This document shows positions 43,391-53,880 of a stretch of 64,000 nt of DNA, one piece after another (position 1 is the first letter of the stretch; each line of letters starts with the position of its first letter). A program made the position numbers and the translations under genes. Source of the DNA: Bostrychus sinensis (Eukaryota > Chordata > Actinopteri > Gobiiformes > Eleotridae); NCBI GenBank assembly GCA_020698575.1, contig CM036251.1, positions 3,795,788 to 3,859,787 on the forward strand, given 5' to 3'. The notes beneath the pieces are model-generated. The model was not told the DNA's origin. It saw only the letters and a list, made by a program, of their open reading frames with translations, and did no database searches.

Positions 43391-45078
43391 TTCAAACACA
43401 TACAAACATAAAAAATCTGCACTGGACTACCATTAGCAGAGCCTTGAATCTGATTTCCTTCATCTTTAAGTCTTTCTGCACGAGGTTCCATGGCACATAA
43501 TGAACTATTGAACCATTTGACAAGTGGTTCCTAAACTTTTTAGTCTTTTTTACCCTGCAACCTTGTTTTTTTGTTTTGTTTTTCCACATACCATGAGTAC
43601 CCCTCAGTGTATGTTTGTTGATTTTTACAAAAAGAGTCATAAGACAATGAGTTATTACATGAAAATAATAAATGTTCACCTGTGTTCAAATGGCTCCTAG
43701 GGCATTTAGTTATCTTATATGTTGTTTATAAGAACTAATTTTCACTTTTAAAGCATTCAGAAGCCTTTGTTATGCATAACTTTTCCATATAACCTGAGAA
43801 AAAGCTTAAAGGTACTGGAAGCAGCATGGGCTCCTGGTGGTTTTAAAACGGTACTGCAGTCTAAATCAAAACAAAGGTCTGTGGGTTGCCAGTTTTTCCA
43901 CTTTTCTGATTGGACGCAGAATGCAGGATTTAAGAACCAAAACAAAAAATGAAAACAAATATAACTTGGGCATTATGTTCAGTATTTATTTATTTTTTTG
44001 TGAACAAATCAGCTGTACCATTGTTATCAGTAAAACTAATATTTGATTCAAACATGTTTACGTCATATCTTGGGACACATGTGGGTGATTCCTATGAAAT
44101 ATAAAAAATATATACTGCTCATAGCACCTTTTAAAAACAGTAAATATTTTGCCTGTAATACCACTTTTCTAACTCTCTAACACACTTTTCGCCTGCACAT
44201 GAAAAGAAAAACATCAAATTTCTGTTTGCTTTTGGAGCAAGGAATAATGGCTACATCTACTGAGGTAATGGGGCCTAAAATGTTGTTTTTTTAATGGATG
44301 CGGTGTTTGCCCAATGTGTTCCAAGTGTTTACTACAACATTTAAGGTGCAACACGACATTTTCCGCTGTTATACTTCACTTTATTCCGAAGGTTTTTACT
44401 GAGGGGTTTTATGTTTTATTCCTAGACTGACTTATTGGACATTACACTCATAAAAACATGGTAGCAATTGATTTTAAGGCTATTGGCAGTATTCTCTAAT
44501 GTTCTGAAACATGAAATAAAATGTCCATAGTTGCCTCTGTAAAGTCAGCGATGTCAAACAACACACATTTAACTCCGCTGCACTGACACAACCGCAATCT
44601 CCTCCACGCTTGCTTTATGAACTCCGGCTCACTGCCTACAGCACTATATCCAGGTTATCTCTCCAATCATCTTCACGCTTCCTGAACTCTCACCTCTTTC
44701 CAAATATGGCCATTACTTCCTGCTCCATAAACTTTGCGCAGCTTCACGGTTTCAGCACATTTTCTTTTCCCCCCTCCCCTCCCTGCGCTGGAGCAGAATG
44801 AGGTCGTCTCTCCGTGTCCTTCTCCATCTCGCCGCCGCTGCTGCCACATAACATAAGAGCCACTTCTATCTTTGCTTTTTGAGCCTCTGAAATTACAAAC
44901 AAACTAACGGTGTGGTATTGATCGCCGGCGTCTCCCAGAATGATGAACCGGCATTTCACACGGGGGGCTAAAATCGATGCTGCTTTTCACCGCTGTCTGT
45001 CTCCAAAGCTCTTAAATGTGTGTGTTGCTTCAAGCTCAGTGATTTAATAGGGACTTTTGTTTCTCATTTCTTCTCTAG
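43391..45078. other. Noncoding spacer upstream of candidate exon
   Basis: No mobile element recognised. 44580-45078 is GC-richer, unique, and contains a pyrimidine-rich tract leading into the acceptor at 45078. Confidence 0.45.
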
Positions 45079-45149
45079 CCTGGAAGACCCCTGCCACTTT
45101 GATGTGTGAGCACACCCACCGATGATGGCCCCTAGGACGCGCAGTGGAA
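45079..45149 (+). CDS. Candidate 5' exon: short UTR plus first codons (partial)
   Basis: TTTCTCATTTCTTCTCTAG gives a strong acceptor. After 71 bases, GGAA|GTAAGT gives a strong donor. All three frames contain stops upstream of tandem ATGs at 45122 and 45125. From there the frame is open to the donor and reads M-MAPRTRSG-. The second ATG has A at -3 and G at +4, a good initiation context. The exon lies in unique GC-rich sequence (44580-45340), unlike the repeats around it. Best reading: a 5' exon that starts translation of a host gene extending downstream. I do not recognise the gene. It could also be a noncoding exon or chance. Confidence 0.4.
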
Positions 45150-45476
45150 GTAAGTGCCGAGATTTACCGGGGCTTTTTTCCTGCTTCGCTTAACTGGCTC
45201 TGCACAGATTGGCGAACATCGGCGATGGGCGGAGGTTATATCGAGCGCGGGGGCCGTCTTTAAATCATAACAAGGCTTTAACGTAGAGCCGACGAAATGA
45301 GATCTGCTGTAGCCTCAAAAGCCCTGTTTGTTTTCTAAAGCCCGGTGTCAAACGGAGAGCCTCCTAAACTACGGCAGAGACAGAAGGGGATAGTTGCTAG
45401 TGGACTTTTGGGATAGTTTAACATTTACTGTGGCATAAATGTGGACATGCACAATTTAAACCATCTCCCTTCATAC
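45150..45476. other. Unique GC-rich flank of candidate exon
   Basis: Presumed intron if the exon is real. High GC and no repeats to about 45340. Confidence 0.4.
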
Positions 45477-46148
45477 CCTGGTTCACACGGCAAGATCTTA
45501 AATTTGTCGGAAGATTTTCAAAACCTGAGAAACCCCATGCATGGCGATAAAAAAATCAAAGCTATCACAGGTTTGGTCCTACAGTGTGTGGCAAAGACAA
45601 CACACCACACACCAACAGATTTCACTCACCAACATTCCCAGGTCAGACGGGAAATCTCGCAAAACCTCACGAGATTAAACGTGACTTTGGCGAACACAAA
45701 CATGGCGGACGACGAAGAAGCAGCTGTTATAGTGTGTGGACTATTTCTAACAGAGAAAAAAAAACAATACAAAAAGAAAAGGCGTTGGTTAAAGGAGTGG
45801 AGACAGCGCGAACATGAACCAGCTGTTTGGATTTTTGATTCCCCTCCGTGCTTCCGTCTCCTCGCTTTCTGATTGGCTACACGTCACATTCAACAGGGCG
45901 CGTGCTCGTTTGTCCTCGGGACGCACCACATGCTGCGATATCGGGCCAAGACAATCCAACATGTTGAGATGGGAGCGGTCTCGACGTCCTTCCGAGCAGA
46001 CCAGAGCTCTCTGAACTCACCACACACAGCAGGAATATCTGATCAGATTATCTTTAGTGCCATTACGATAATCGGGGCATCCTTAAGATTGTAGGAAGGG
46101 GAGAATCGGGTCAAAAATTTGCAGAATTATCTTGCCGTGTGAACCAGG
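45477..46148. mobile_element. Internally deleted PIF/Harbinger element
   Basis: Perfect 20-bp inverted termini, CCTGGTTCACACGGCAAGAT, at both ends. Retains the start of a transposase frame (45702). The target duplication cannot be fixed. Autonomous relatives are several kb, so most of the coding is missing. Confidence 0.8.
45702..45872 (+). pseudogene. Harbinger transposase N-terminal stub
   Basis: The frame starts MADDEEAAVIVCGLFLTEKK, then KQYKKKRRWLKEWRQRE. An acidic start, a hydrophobic stretch, a lysine run and KRRW....W..R are the standard opening of fish HARBI1-type transposases. After about residue 38 the translation is unrelated and stops at 45872, so the deletion joint is near 45815. 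The catalytic DDE core is absent. The frame also extends upstream without a stop to 45441, probably fortuitously. Confidence 0.65.
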
Positions 46149-46247
46149 CTTTAACTAATGTTGCTTGGACATGAAATGGACTCTGTATTTATCAAACCAA
46201 GCCCAGGTGAATGGTATATTAAAAGGTTGTGGTGTGTAATACACATT

Positions 46248-46865
46248 TGGGGCGGCAGTAGCTCTGTCGGTACAGATGTTCGCCAACTAATCCAGAGGTT
46301 GGCGGTTTGATCTCCACTGCCAGCAATGCATACTGTCGTTGTGTCTTTGGTTAAGACATTTTACCCACTGCCTGTGTGATTGTGTCAATGTGATTGTGAT
46401 TTAATGTAGGGCTGCACGATATGGAGAAAACATGCAATATTTGACAACTATGTTGAAAATTGCGATAACGATATTATTGTGATATTTGAAAATAGAGCCT
46501 ACTTTTTGAGCTGTGACTAAATTAATTAAATTACCACTAAAACTGGACTTTTTAAACATTTTTATTTAGTCACAACACATGTTCTTTTAAGGCTCTGGTG
46601 GAAAATGATTCTTCAGTGTAAATCTCTGTCAGATGGAAGGCCACAGCGTTATTGCGATATATTTAGATTCTTGCGATACAGTTATTGCATTTGCTGATAT
46701 TGCGATAACGATAATTTTGCGATATATTGTGCAGCCCCAGTTTGGTGGTGGTCGGAGAGGCCGTAAGCGCAGAATGGCAGCCATGGTTTCATCCCAGAGT
46801 GTGACTGAGGAGAGAATAAATAATGCACCTAACTGTAAAGTGACTTTTTCCCTGTTCACAGTGGA
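46248..46865 (+). mobile_element. tRNA-derived SINE, split by an hAT-like MITE
   Basis: Head GGGGCGGCAGTAGCTCTGTC with B-box-like GGCGGTTTGATCTCC, body to about 46407, then from 46739 TTTGGTGGTGGTCGGAG, ATGGCAGCCATGG, GTAAAGTGACTTTT. The gap is filled by 46408-46738. Confidence 0.85.
46408..46738 (+). mobile_element. hAT-like MITE with TAGGGCTGCA ends, uninterrupted copy
   Basis: TAGGGCTGCACGATAT at the left and GCGATATATTGTGCAGCCCCA at the right. Inverted relative of 23166-24172, lacking the nested CACTG element and about 115 bp next to it. Flanks ATTTAATG and GTTTGGTG agree at five of eight positions, all differences being A/G, which fits an old 8-bp duplication. Confidence 0.8.
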
Positions 46866-47685
46866 TAAGCATTACCCCTGAACCTCAGTAATTCAGAAAT
46901 TACCCCCCGATGTCAGGGTTTTTACCTTCACACAGGATAAATGATGTCTGTAATTTGCTCGCTTGTATGGACTTTATTCTGGATTGACATTCGCACTGAT
47001 TATGATCAAAAACCTCTATTTTGTTTTTGTTTCTACTATATCTTAAGTTAGGCCTATTATCTATTACGTTGCTTTACAGTACTGACAAAAAAACAGTCTT
47101 TACCGCCTGCTACTACCCATGTCATCCACTTTATCTTCTTTTAGATTTTTCGCTTCTTATAAACAGTGGGCGCCCCTCTCTCTTAATCCATTCACTGCAA
47201 TACTTATCTAACGTTAGCACAAAAAGCGTTCAGACTTTCCAAAAGAGCTTCCACATTGCTCCAAATGCCTTTCCATAGTCTTTTTTTTTTTTTTTTTTAC
47301 TTTTAAATTGAAGAAAAAAAAGTCATTGGTTCAGAGTCGGACCTATAGAGACAGATTATTAATATAGTTTAAATACTAATGTAAATCTGACATCTTTGAA
47401 TGTTATTATTATCTTTAAGAAACGGTATGACGATAAAAAATCTGAATCACAGACGTGGGGATTTATTATCAGAGGACCAGTGTGTTTTTGCTCATTCACC
47501 ATCAGACCATTTTCCACTGGGTCATTGTTGAACATCAGGTCTGGAAATGCTCTATAACGCTCTTAAGGAGGAATATGAGAACTGTAAATGCAAATGACAC
47601 AGCCAACTTTCAAAAGCGGAGTCGTTTTTTATATCTTTAGCTTTACAAATAATTATGTTTTGACACTAGCTTCAGTAAGGGCTAA
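46866..47685. other. Noncoding spacer
   Basis: Starts with a short family G scrap (CATTACCCCTGAACCTC). A poly-T tract lies at about 47280. Nothing else recognised. Confidence 0.4.
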
Positions 47686-47964
47686 AGCTGGGGACACACT
47701 ACAAGATTTTTTTGCCCGATTTTATAACGATTCACAGTTGCAGCGAGTCTTTACCAGTCAACAACAGTTGCCGGGAATCGTAATCACCAGTCGGCCCTGA
47801 AATCCGTTAGTGTGTGATGTTCAAAGACTCGAATCGTTAAGTGTGTGCGCCGCAAAAACCTGGCCTGACGTCAGTCGCAAGCAATCAAACATGTTTGAAT
47901 TTTAAAGAATTTGAAGAAGAAGAAAACATAAACAACCATGGCAAACACTGAAGAAAGTTGAGGG

Positions 47965-48063
47965 CTACCCAAGTGAAACTAGATACATAGCCGTTTTTTC
48001 TTTCCCTTTTTCCAAACAAATAGCTACGCACACAACGGCAACAGCGACCCAGGGAGCGTCCAT
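47965..48063 (-). pseudogene. Harbinger transposase N-terminal stub
   Basis: The minus frame reads MDAPWVAVAVVCVAICLEKG then KEKTAMYLVSLG and stops. M-D-(A)-x-W followed by a hydrophobic stretch and a Lys/Glu-rich patch is the usual start of this transposase type. Thirty-two residues remain. A longer overlapping frame starting at 48076 is in another phase and is not homologous. Confidence 0.5.
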
Positions 48064-48076
48064 GTTTGTTTACCAT

Positions 48077-48425
48077 TTATAATAATAATACATCAATTTT
48101 ATATAGCGCTTTTCACACAACTCAAAGTCGCTTTACAATTTTTGAGCTATTATTCATTCACTCCTCAGTCACACTCAGGTGGTGGTGAGCTACTTCTGTA
48201 GCCACAGCTGCCCTGGGGCAGACTAACGGAAGCGTGGCTGCCAATCTGCGCCAACGGCCCCTCCGACCACCACCAAACACAGCCACACTAACACATTCAC
48301 ACAGGCAAGGTGGGTGAAGTGTCTTGCCCAGGGACACAACGACAGTATGCGCTTCAGATGGGATTTGAATCGGCTACCCTCCGGTTGCTGGGCGAATGCT
48401 TAACCCACTGCGCCACCATCGCCCC
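48077..48425 (-). mobile_element. tRNA-derived SINE, minus, most complete copy
   Basis: Tail TATATAGCGCTTTTC, CTCAAAGTCGCTTTAC, then CTGCCCTGGGGCAG, GTGTCTTGCCCAGGGACAC, and the tRNA-like head ending TGCGCCACCATCGCCCC. Inserted in the Harbinger element 47686-48621, hence younger than it. Confidence 0.9.
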
Positions 48426-48621
48426 AAAGTGGTTCTCGCGAGTTCCCCGCCAGAGTTTGCTGCGTTTGTTTGGCGTCAGTTGCAGTTACAGATCTTGTAG
48501 TGTGTGAGCCCCAGTCTTTCAGTCATCAGAACTAAATCTGCTGAAACCAGTCGTTAGTGTGTGCTCCTAGTCTTTTCAGAATCTGTAACGACTGAGAAAA
48601 TCATGTAGTGTGTCCCCAGCT

Positions 48622-49083
48622 TAAGTCTCTGTACTGAGACTTTCACAGTTGATGGAGCATAAACATCAAAGTCAGACCAACAACTTACTAAACTGGAATT
48701 TGCAATATCTCAGAAGGACATGAATGCAGACAGATTTTTTATTTTTGCTTTTTATGTTAACCTTAGTGCCTGATAGAACCCATAAAAAACATCAGAACGA
48801 ATCTGTTAGCGTGTCTCATCCATGATGCAGAGCTATGTCTTTATTATTATGTGTCTGTGATGCATGCTGGGTAATGCGTCAGCAGCAGTCACAGCTCGCT
48901 GACACTTGGACACGCTCAAAAACACTGTCTACTCCACACTGAGCATGGAGCCAGAGCAGACTTCCAGCAACAGTGTTAAAGATATGTCGTGTCACAAACG
49001 CTACTCACTGAGTTTCCGAGTTCAAAGACTTGCAAAACTTTTCTGCCGCAGCCAAAAACTTTTAGCTGATTGCTGGATCTAAA
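48622..49083. other. Noncoding spacer
   Basis: Nothing recognised. Confidence 0.4.
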
Positions 49084-49345
49084 ATGAAACTGTGCAAGCA
49101 AAGGCAGTGGTTAGATGGATGGACAGGGTTAGTTCATGAGTTCATCAGAGGGACAGCTCACGTGAGAGGTTTTGGAGATAAAGTTTCCACACTGAGATGT
49201 TTTGGACATGAACAGAGGAGGGACAGTGGATATTTGGGCAAAGGGATACTGAGGTTAGAGCTGGACATGAAGTTAGTTGGTGTGATGCAGAGGATACACA
49301 CATGGAAATATAAGAAGACTGGAAAAAATATTCTATTGCAGGGTT
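49084..49345 (+). pseudogene. RTE-type LINE reverse transcriptase C-terminus, dead
   Basis: The frame contains HEFIRGTAHVRGFGDKVSTL then RCFGHEQRRDSGYLGKGILR and LELDMKLVGVMQRI. The FIRGTA...FGD.V...R.FGH.QRRDSGY.G...LR.EL order is the C-terminal tail of common fish RTE-like LINE proteins. An internal deletion joins LEL directly to DMKLVGV, losing roughly 20 residues. No polymerase core is present. It is a 5'-truncated insertion remnant. Confidence 0.85.
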
Positions 49346-49889
49346 AGGCAAGTTTCATTGCAGTCGGGCCACAAGAATGGACATACAGTTCTCATGGTTC
49401 CTTAGCAGCGTTAAATGAACATATATTAGCATGTTCAATTAAACATATAGATCAATAAATAAATACTTTCAGAATAAATAAATAAAAATCCTCACCCCAA
49501 CTGCACTTCCCTCTATATTGCTTCATTTTTATGCAGCAAATTAGATAAACATTAGATATTTATTGGATAGAGACAAAGGTAACCATGACACGGAGGTCAC
49601 ATGATAGAATGCTTGCTATTTATTGGTTGGAGGCAGTTGAAACCATGAAACCATGACAGAGAGCTGTGTGCTTGCAAATAAGATCTTACAGTGCCTCATT
49701 CCCTGGCAGCTCCATGGTGTTAAATGCTATCAAGTAACAGCAACCTAACCCTGTACTATTTAATAAATTGAAAAATCAAAAACCAAAAAATAAAACAAAA
49801 CTGGAGATCAAACAGTCTATTGAAATATTTGTTTTTGATCCATTTGAGCCAAAAAACTGAAATGATTGCCTTTTTAATTTTTTATTTTT
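49346..49889. other. AT-rich spacer
   Basis: Nothing recognised. Confidence 0.4.
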
Positions 49890-50295
49890 TTCAAATCAAA
49901 TCAAGCTTTATTTGTACAGTGCTTTACAACATTTTAGCAATGATCAAAGTGCTTTACAGAAGTTAAAAGAACCCAAACGAAATCAGTAAAAACAATAACT
50001 AAAATATGAATAAAGGCAAAGAGCAAAAAATAGAAAATATAAATACTTTTTCAGCCTCAGGTGTTAAAAGCCAAATGGAATAAATGGGTTTTGAGTTTAG
50101 ACTTAAAAAATGCAAAATCATTGATAGTTTGCTCCACAATGTGGGACCAGCCACACCAACGTTTATATGCGGTCAAAGCCACAGTTTTAAAAACAAAAAT
50201 TAAAAGTTTAAAATCAACCCTAAAACTGATTGGAGGACAGAGGTTTTGTGACTGTGGTGAGGAGTGTTGGTGCGGAGACGAGCTGTGAGACCACT
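49890..50295 (-). repeat. LINE-tail-like dispersed repeat
   Basis: TCAAGCTTTATTTGTACAGTGC, TTTACAACATTTTAGC and the following A/C-rich stretch, then CAGCCACACCAACG and TGGAGGACAGAGG. A common class of fish repeat. The 75-codon frame at 50061-50288 is part of it. Confidence 0.5.
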
Positions 50296-50474
50296 GTCAT
50301 GAAACATAATGCACAAAGTCTACTAAACCTATTGTCTCCTAACAATTTGGCAAAACACTATTTTGACATTTGCCTTACTCCTCTGGGCTTCCGTAACATT
50401 GCCTGTGTCTTTTCCCCCCAAACTAAATGTATAGGTCTTCATCTACACTAATCATGTCATGTATTTGCCTAAAC

Positions 50475-51535
50475 CAATGGTTCTCAAACTGTGGTACATG
50501 TACCACTGGTGGCACGCTGGCTTCTTCTGGTGGGAGACAAGTTCTTTTATTCCTGCTTTAGTTGGGACTGGTTTAGTCCTGGTTCAGTCCTGGTTTTGAC
50601 CTGATTTAGTTCAGGTTTAGACCTCTTGGTTCAGTACCGTATCAGTTTTGGTTTTGTACCGTTTTTATATGGGTTTAGTCCTGGTTTAGCCTTAGTTTAG
50701 TCCTGGTTTAGACTTAGTTTACCCCTGGTTTAGACCTGGTTTAGTTCTGGTTCAATCCAGTGTTAGTTAAGTTTTTGTCCCATTTGTATTCTGGTTTAGT
50801 CCTGGTTTAGACTTAGTTTAGTCTTGGTTTAGACCTAGCTGTCACATCAGTTTTAGTTTTGTCCTGTTTTTATGCTGGTAAAGTTCTGGTTTACTCCTAT
50901 TTTAGTCCCGGTTTTGACCTGGTTTGGTTCTGCTTTAGACATCTTGGTGCCAGTTCTGGTTTTGTCCTGTTTTTATACGGGTTTAGTCCTGGTTTAGACC
51001 TGGTTTAGTCCTGGTTTAGTTCTGGTTCAATCCAGTGTTGGTGCTGTTTTTGTTCTGTTTGTATTCTGGTTAAGTCCTTGTTTAGCCTTAGTTTAGTCCT
51101 GGTTTAGACCTGGTTTAGTCTTGGTTTAGACCTAGCTGTCGCATCAGTTTTAGGTTTGTCCTGTTTTTATACTGTGTTAAGTCCTGGTTTACTCCTAGTT
51201 TAGTCCTGGTTTTGACCTGGTTTGGTTCTGCTTTAGACATCTTGGCTTAGTATTGTGTCAGTTCTGGTTTTGTCCTGTTTTTATATGGGTTTAGACCTGG
51301 TATAGTCCTGGTTTAGGCCTGGTTTAGACCTTGTTTAGTTCTGGTTCAATTCAGTGTTGGTGCTGTTTTTGTTCCATTCGTATTCTGGTTAAGTCCTGGT
51401 TTACCCTTAGTTTAGTCCTGTTTTAGACTCGGTTTAGTCGTGGTTTTCGGGATTTTAGTCCAATAAAGATGGCACTTGGAAAGCAAAATATTGTCTGAGG
51501 TGGTGTTTGCTGTGAAGAGTTAGAGAATCCCTGAC
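50475..51535 (+). mobile_element. hAT-like element filled with 11-bp CTGGTTTAG array
   Basis: Left end CAATGGTTCTCAAACTGTGG; right end TTTGCTGTGAAGAGTTAGAGAATCCCTG, whose reverse complement starts CAGGGATTCTCTAACTCTTC. Nearly all the interior is an 11-bp repeat, CTGGTTTAGWC. The marker GGTTCAATCCAGTGTT recurs at about 50749, 51025 and 51343, giving a higher-order spacing of 276 and 318 bp. Confidence 0.7.
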
Positions 51536-52478
51536 AAAAGCAGCTGATAAAACACCTTTAGATCCAGACGAACAGTTTAAAACACTTTCACAAGGCTGTG
51601 ATTATTTGCAACACTTTGGCGAGGCTCATAGCTCAAACATTTTTACTCCAGCAATGTTTACTCTTAGCTCATTTCAGACTCTTTTGGCCCTAAAAAAAAC
51701 TCTTTCTGGGAAAAATAAGTTGAGAGATTTCTTACTTTAATCCCGAGTACACACACAGACATATTAGATTTGAGTCGATAAACACTTAAAGAGGTGTTTG
51801 CTCGGTTACAGTGTTCCCCAGAGAGACTGGAGAGATCCGATTATCAGGACCAATGAGGTTTCCAGCTCTGGACAAGTGAGCCATCAGTCTGTGTGTGTTT
51901 AAAGGGGATTTAACCCCAGCTCACAGTCAAATCAGATGCACTTATTTCCCCTGATGACCCAAACATAGATAGTTCCACAATGGCTTCTTTAGTGCTGTGG
52001 TATAGGACTATATTGTGCTTCGGACTTAGAGAATTTTCTCATTGAGGTCTGGACACAAAATTATGATTCAATATACAGCGTGAGCAAAATTATTGAAACA
52101 TTTGGCATTTAAAGGTCCTCTATTCTGCAAAATTGATGTATCGATTTTTTTTCCTATGATAAAACTACATCGATACACATGACCTTGTATTGTATCAAGT
52201 AAGTATCGTATCATTATGCAAGGAAGTGAATATTGATACACAGGAAGTATCGACAGCTTCTCCACCGACGGGCGCATCAATGTCAATCAGTTCTTTGAGG
52301 TATTTACATCTGAAATAAAATAATATGAAACCCTGATGTACAACAAAATGTTGTGTTTTAATGTTCAGTTTTAATCAAATATCATGGTTTCTGCTGGGTC
52401 TTAAAAAGTCTTAATTTTGCCTGGAAGCAGAGTACTAGGTCTTGACTATGTTTAAACAGGTCTTAATTATGTATGTGT
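51536..52478. other. Noncoding spacer with decayed repeat scraps
   Basis: 52100-52300 contains several GTATCGA-type motifs resembling the 52479-52910 element. 52400-52470 has GTCTTAA repeats. No gene. Confidence 0.4.
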
Positions 52479-52910
52479 TAGGGGTGTAACAATACAGTAA
52501 CTGTATCGATTTTTTTCCCGTTTTCTTGGAAGTGAATTGATTGACAATATCGGAAAATCAAAATAATATCGGAATAATATCGAAAATATCAAAATTAGAA
52601 CTTTGTATGTTAAAATAAAACCAGATATGGCTTTTTGGAGATAAATTTTGTGTTTTTAATTAAATAAAATGTCATATTCAACTTTTTTTCACTCTCTGTC
52701 TGCTGGACATAATCAGCCCCGGCCGCGATGCGAGAGTTGAGAGTAAACTTTTATGATTTTTGGCAAAAAGTTCTTGTATTGATTGTCGATATGAAGGTGT
52801 TGAATCGTATTGAATTGTTGCAAATTAGCCAATATCGTTCTTGAATCGTATCGAAACAATTCTAATCGATACATATCGTATCGTTGCAAAAACGTATCGT
52901 TACACCCCTA
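52479..52910. mobile_element. DNA element with TAGGGGTGTAAC ends
   Basis: TAGGGGTGTAACAATAC at the left and GTATCGTTACACCCCTA at the right are inverted. The interior is rich in ATCGA/TATCG. A common fish MITE. No target duplication is recognisable, possibly because its right flank is another repeat. Confidence 0.8.
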
Positions 52911-53345
52911 CTTTTGAGCTTTTAGCCATGTTGTAATGTTGTTTCCTCCTCAAAAACAGACCTGCAGTAGTATTCTGTTTGAGTAATCCTGTATTCTGAG
53001 GCGCTGCCCTTCTCCAGAGCTGAAAACGCTCGGTCTCATGGCTCTATGTAGACACGTGAAACCAGGAAGTGCTCCTGCGCATTTCTAAAGCCCAGTCACC
53101 GTCACTGGATTCATTATGATCATCTTAAACCTCCATCACTACAAAGCACTCAGCTCGTTTATCTATCTGTTAGCCTCATGTTGCTAACAGCCATGCTAAA
53201 TACCCATTTCATGCTCTGTCCATTTCCCATCAGTCATCAAAGTAACAGCTCCCCAAAAGAAACATATATGTACATTATTTTAAGTTATAAAACCTAAAAT
53301 ACTAAGGCAAACACTATTTCAAAAAGCCTGAAAAAAGCAGAATAT
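52911..53345 (+). repeat. Family A/B repeat, A subtype
   Basis: Shares blocks with 26575-26925 in reverse: CTCAAAAACAGACCTGCAGTAG, CTTCTCCAGAGCTGAAAACG, AAACCAGGAAGTGCTCCTGCGC. Confidence 0.8.
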
Positions 53346-53379
53346 GGTCCTGCTTCATACTCCTAACTAATCCAGGCAG

Positions 53380-53455
53380 AGGTCTCAAGCCAGCGTAGTC
53401 CTTGTGCCAGTCCCAAGCCTGGATGAATGTAGAGGTTTGCAGAGTAAAACTGTCA
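53380..53455 (+). mobile_element. LINE 3'-end scrap
   Basis: GTGCCAGTCCCAAGCCTGGAT followed by GAATGTAGAGG, as at 41608. Confidence 0.55.
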
Positions 53456-53880
53456 AATGAAGATGCAAATCACTGCGACCCCAGAAGGGAAAAGCTCAAA
53501 AGACAGAAGACTGTTTTTAACACAGTCAGATTTTTCCAGATGTTAGTTGATTTTTCTGATTGTTAATGTTCTCTAGGGTCTAACTTCTGAAGTGGAGGAA
53601 TATTGCGCCATGATTGTTGCAAAATCAAGGCATTTTGTGTGTGAAGGCTTCAGAGAGCTCCGAGTGTTAGAGGCCTGCAGCGCCGCACCTCATTTTTATT
53701 AAAGCAGTGTGTTCGGTCCTGAGTCATGCAAAAACCAGCTCAGCCCGGTGATCCTTTCGGTATAAAGAGGATCCTGACGCGTGGAGTTTGTGAGGCGAGG
53801 CTAGATTTAGAGTCAGAGACGCCTTTATGAACAAGACTTTTTACAGAAGTGCGTGAGAAACAGAGACTGCTGTGTAAGAC
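53456..53880. other. Noncoding spacer
   Basis: Unique, mixed composition, nothing recognised. Confidence 0.4.

Larger units (their letters stand above)
47686..48621. mobile_element. PIF/Harbinger element with TAA duplication, holding a SINE
   Basis: Termini AGCTGGGGACACACTACAAG / CATGTAGTGTGTCCCCAGCT, with TAA directly outside each (47683-47685, 48622-48624), the 3-bp target expected of PIF/Harbinger. A SINE lies at 48077-48425. A transposase start remains on minus (48063). Confidence 0.85.

Noticed and set aside
45441..45872. 143-codon frame as a host gene
   Set aside because: It runs across a Harbinger terminus; only residues from 45702 onward resemble transposase, and it ends at a deletion joint.
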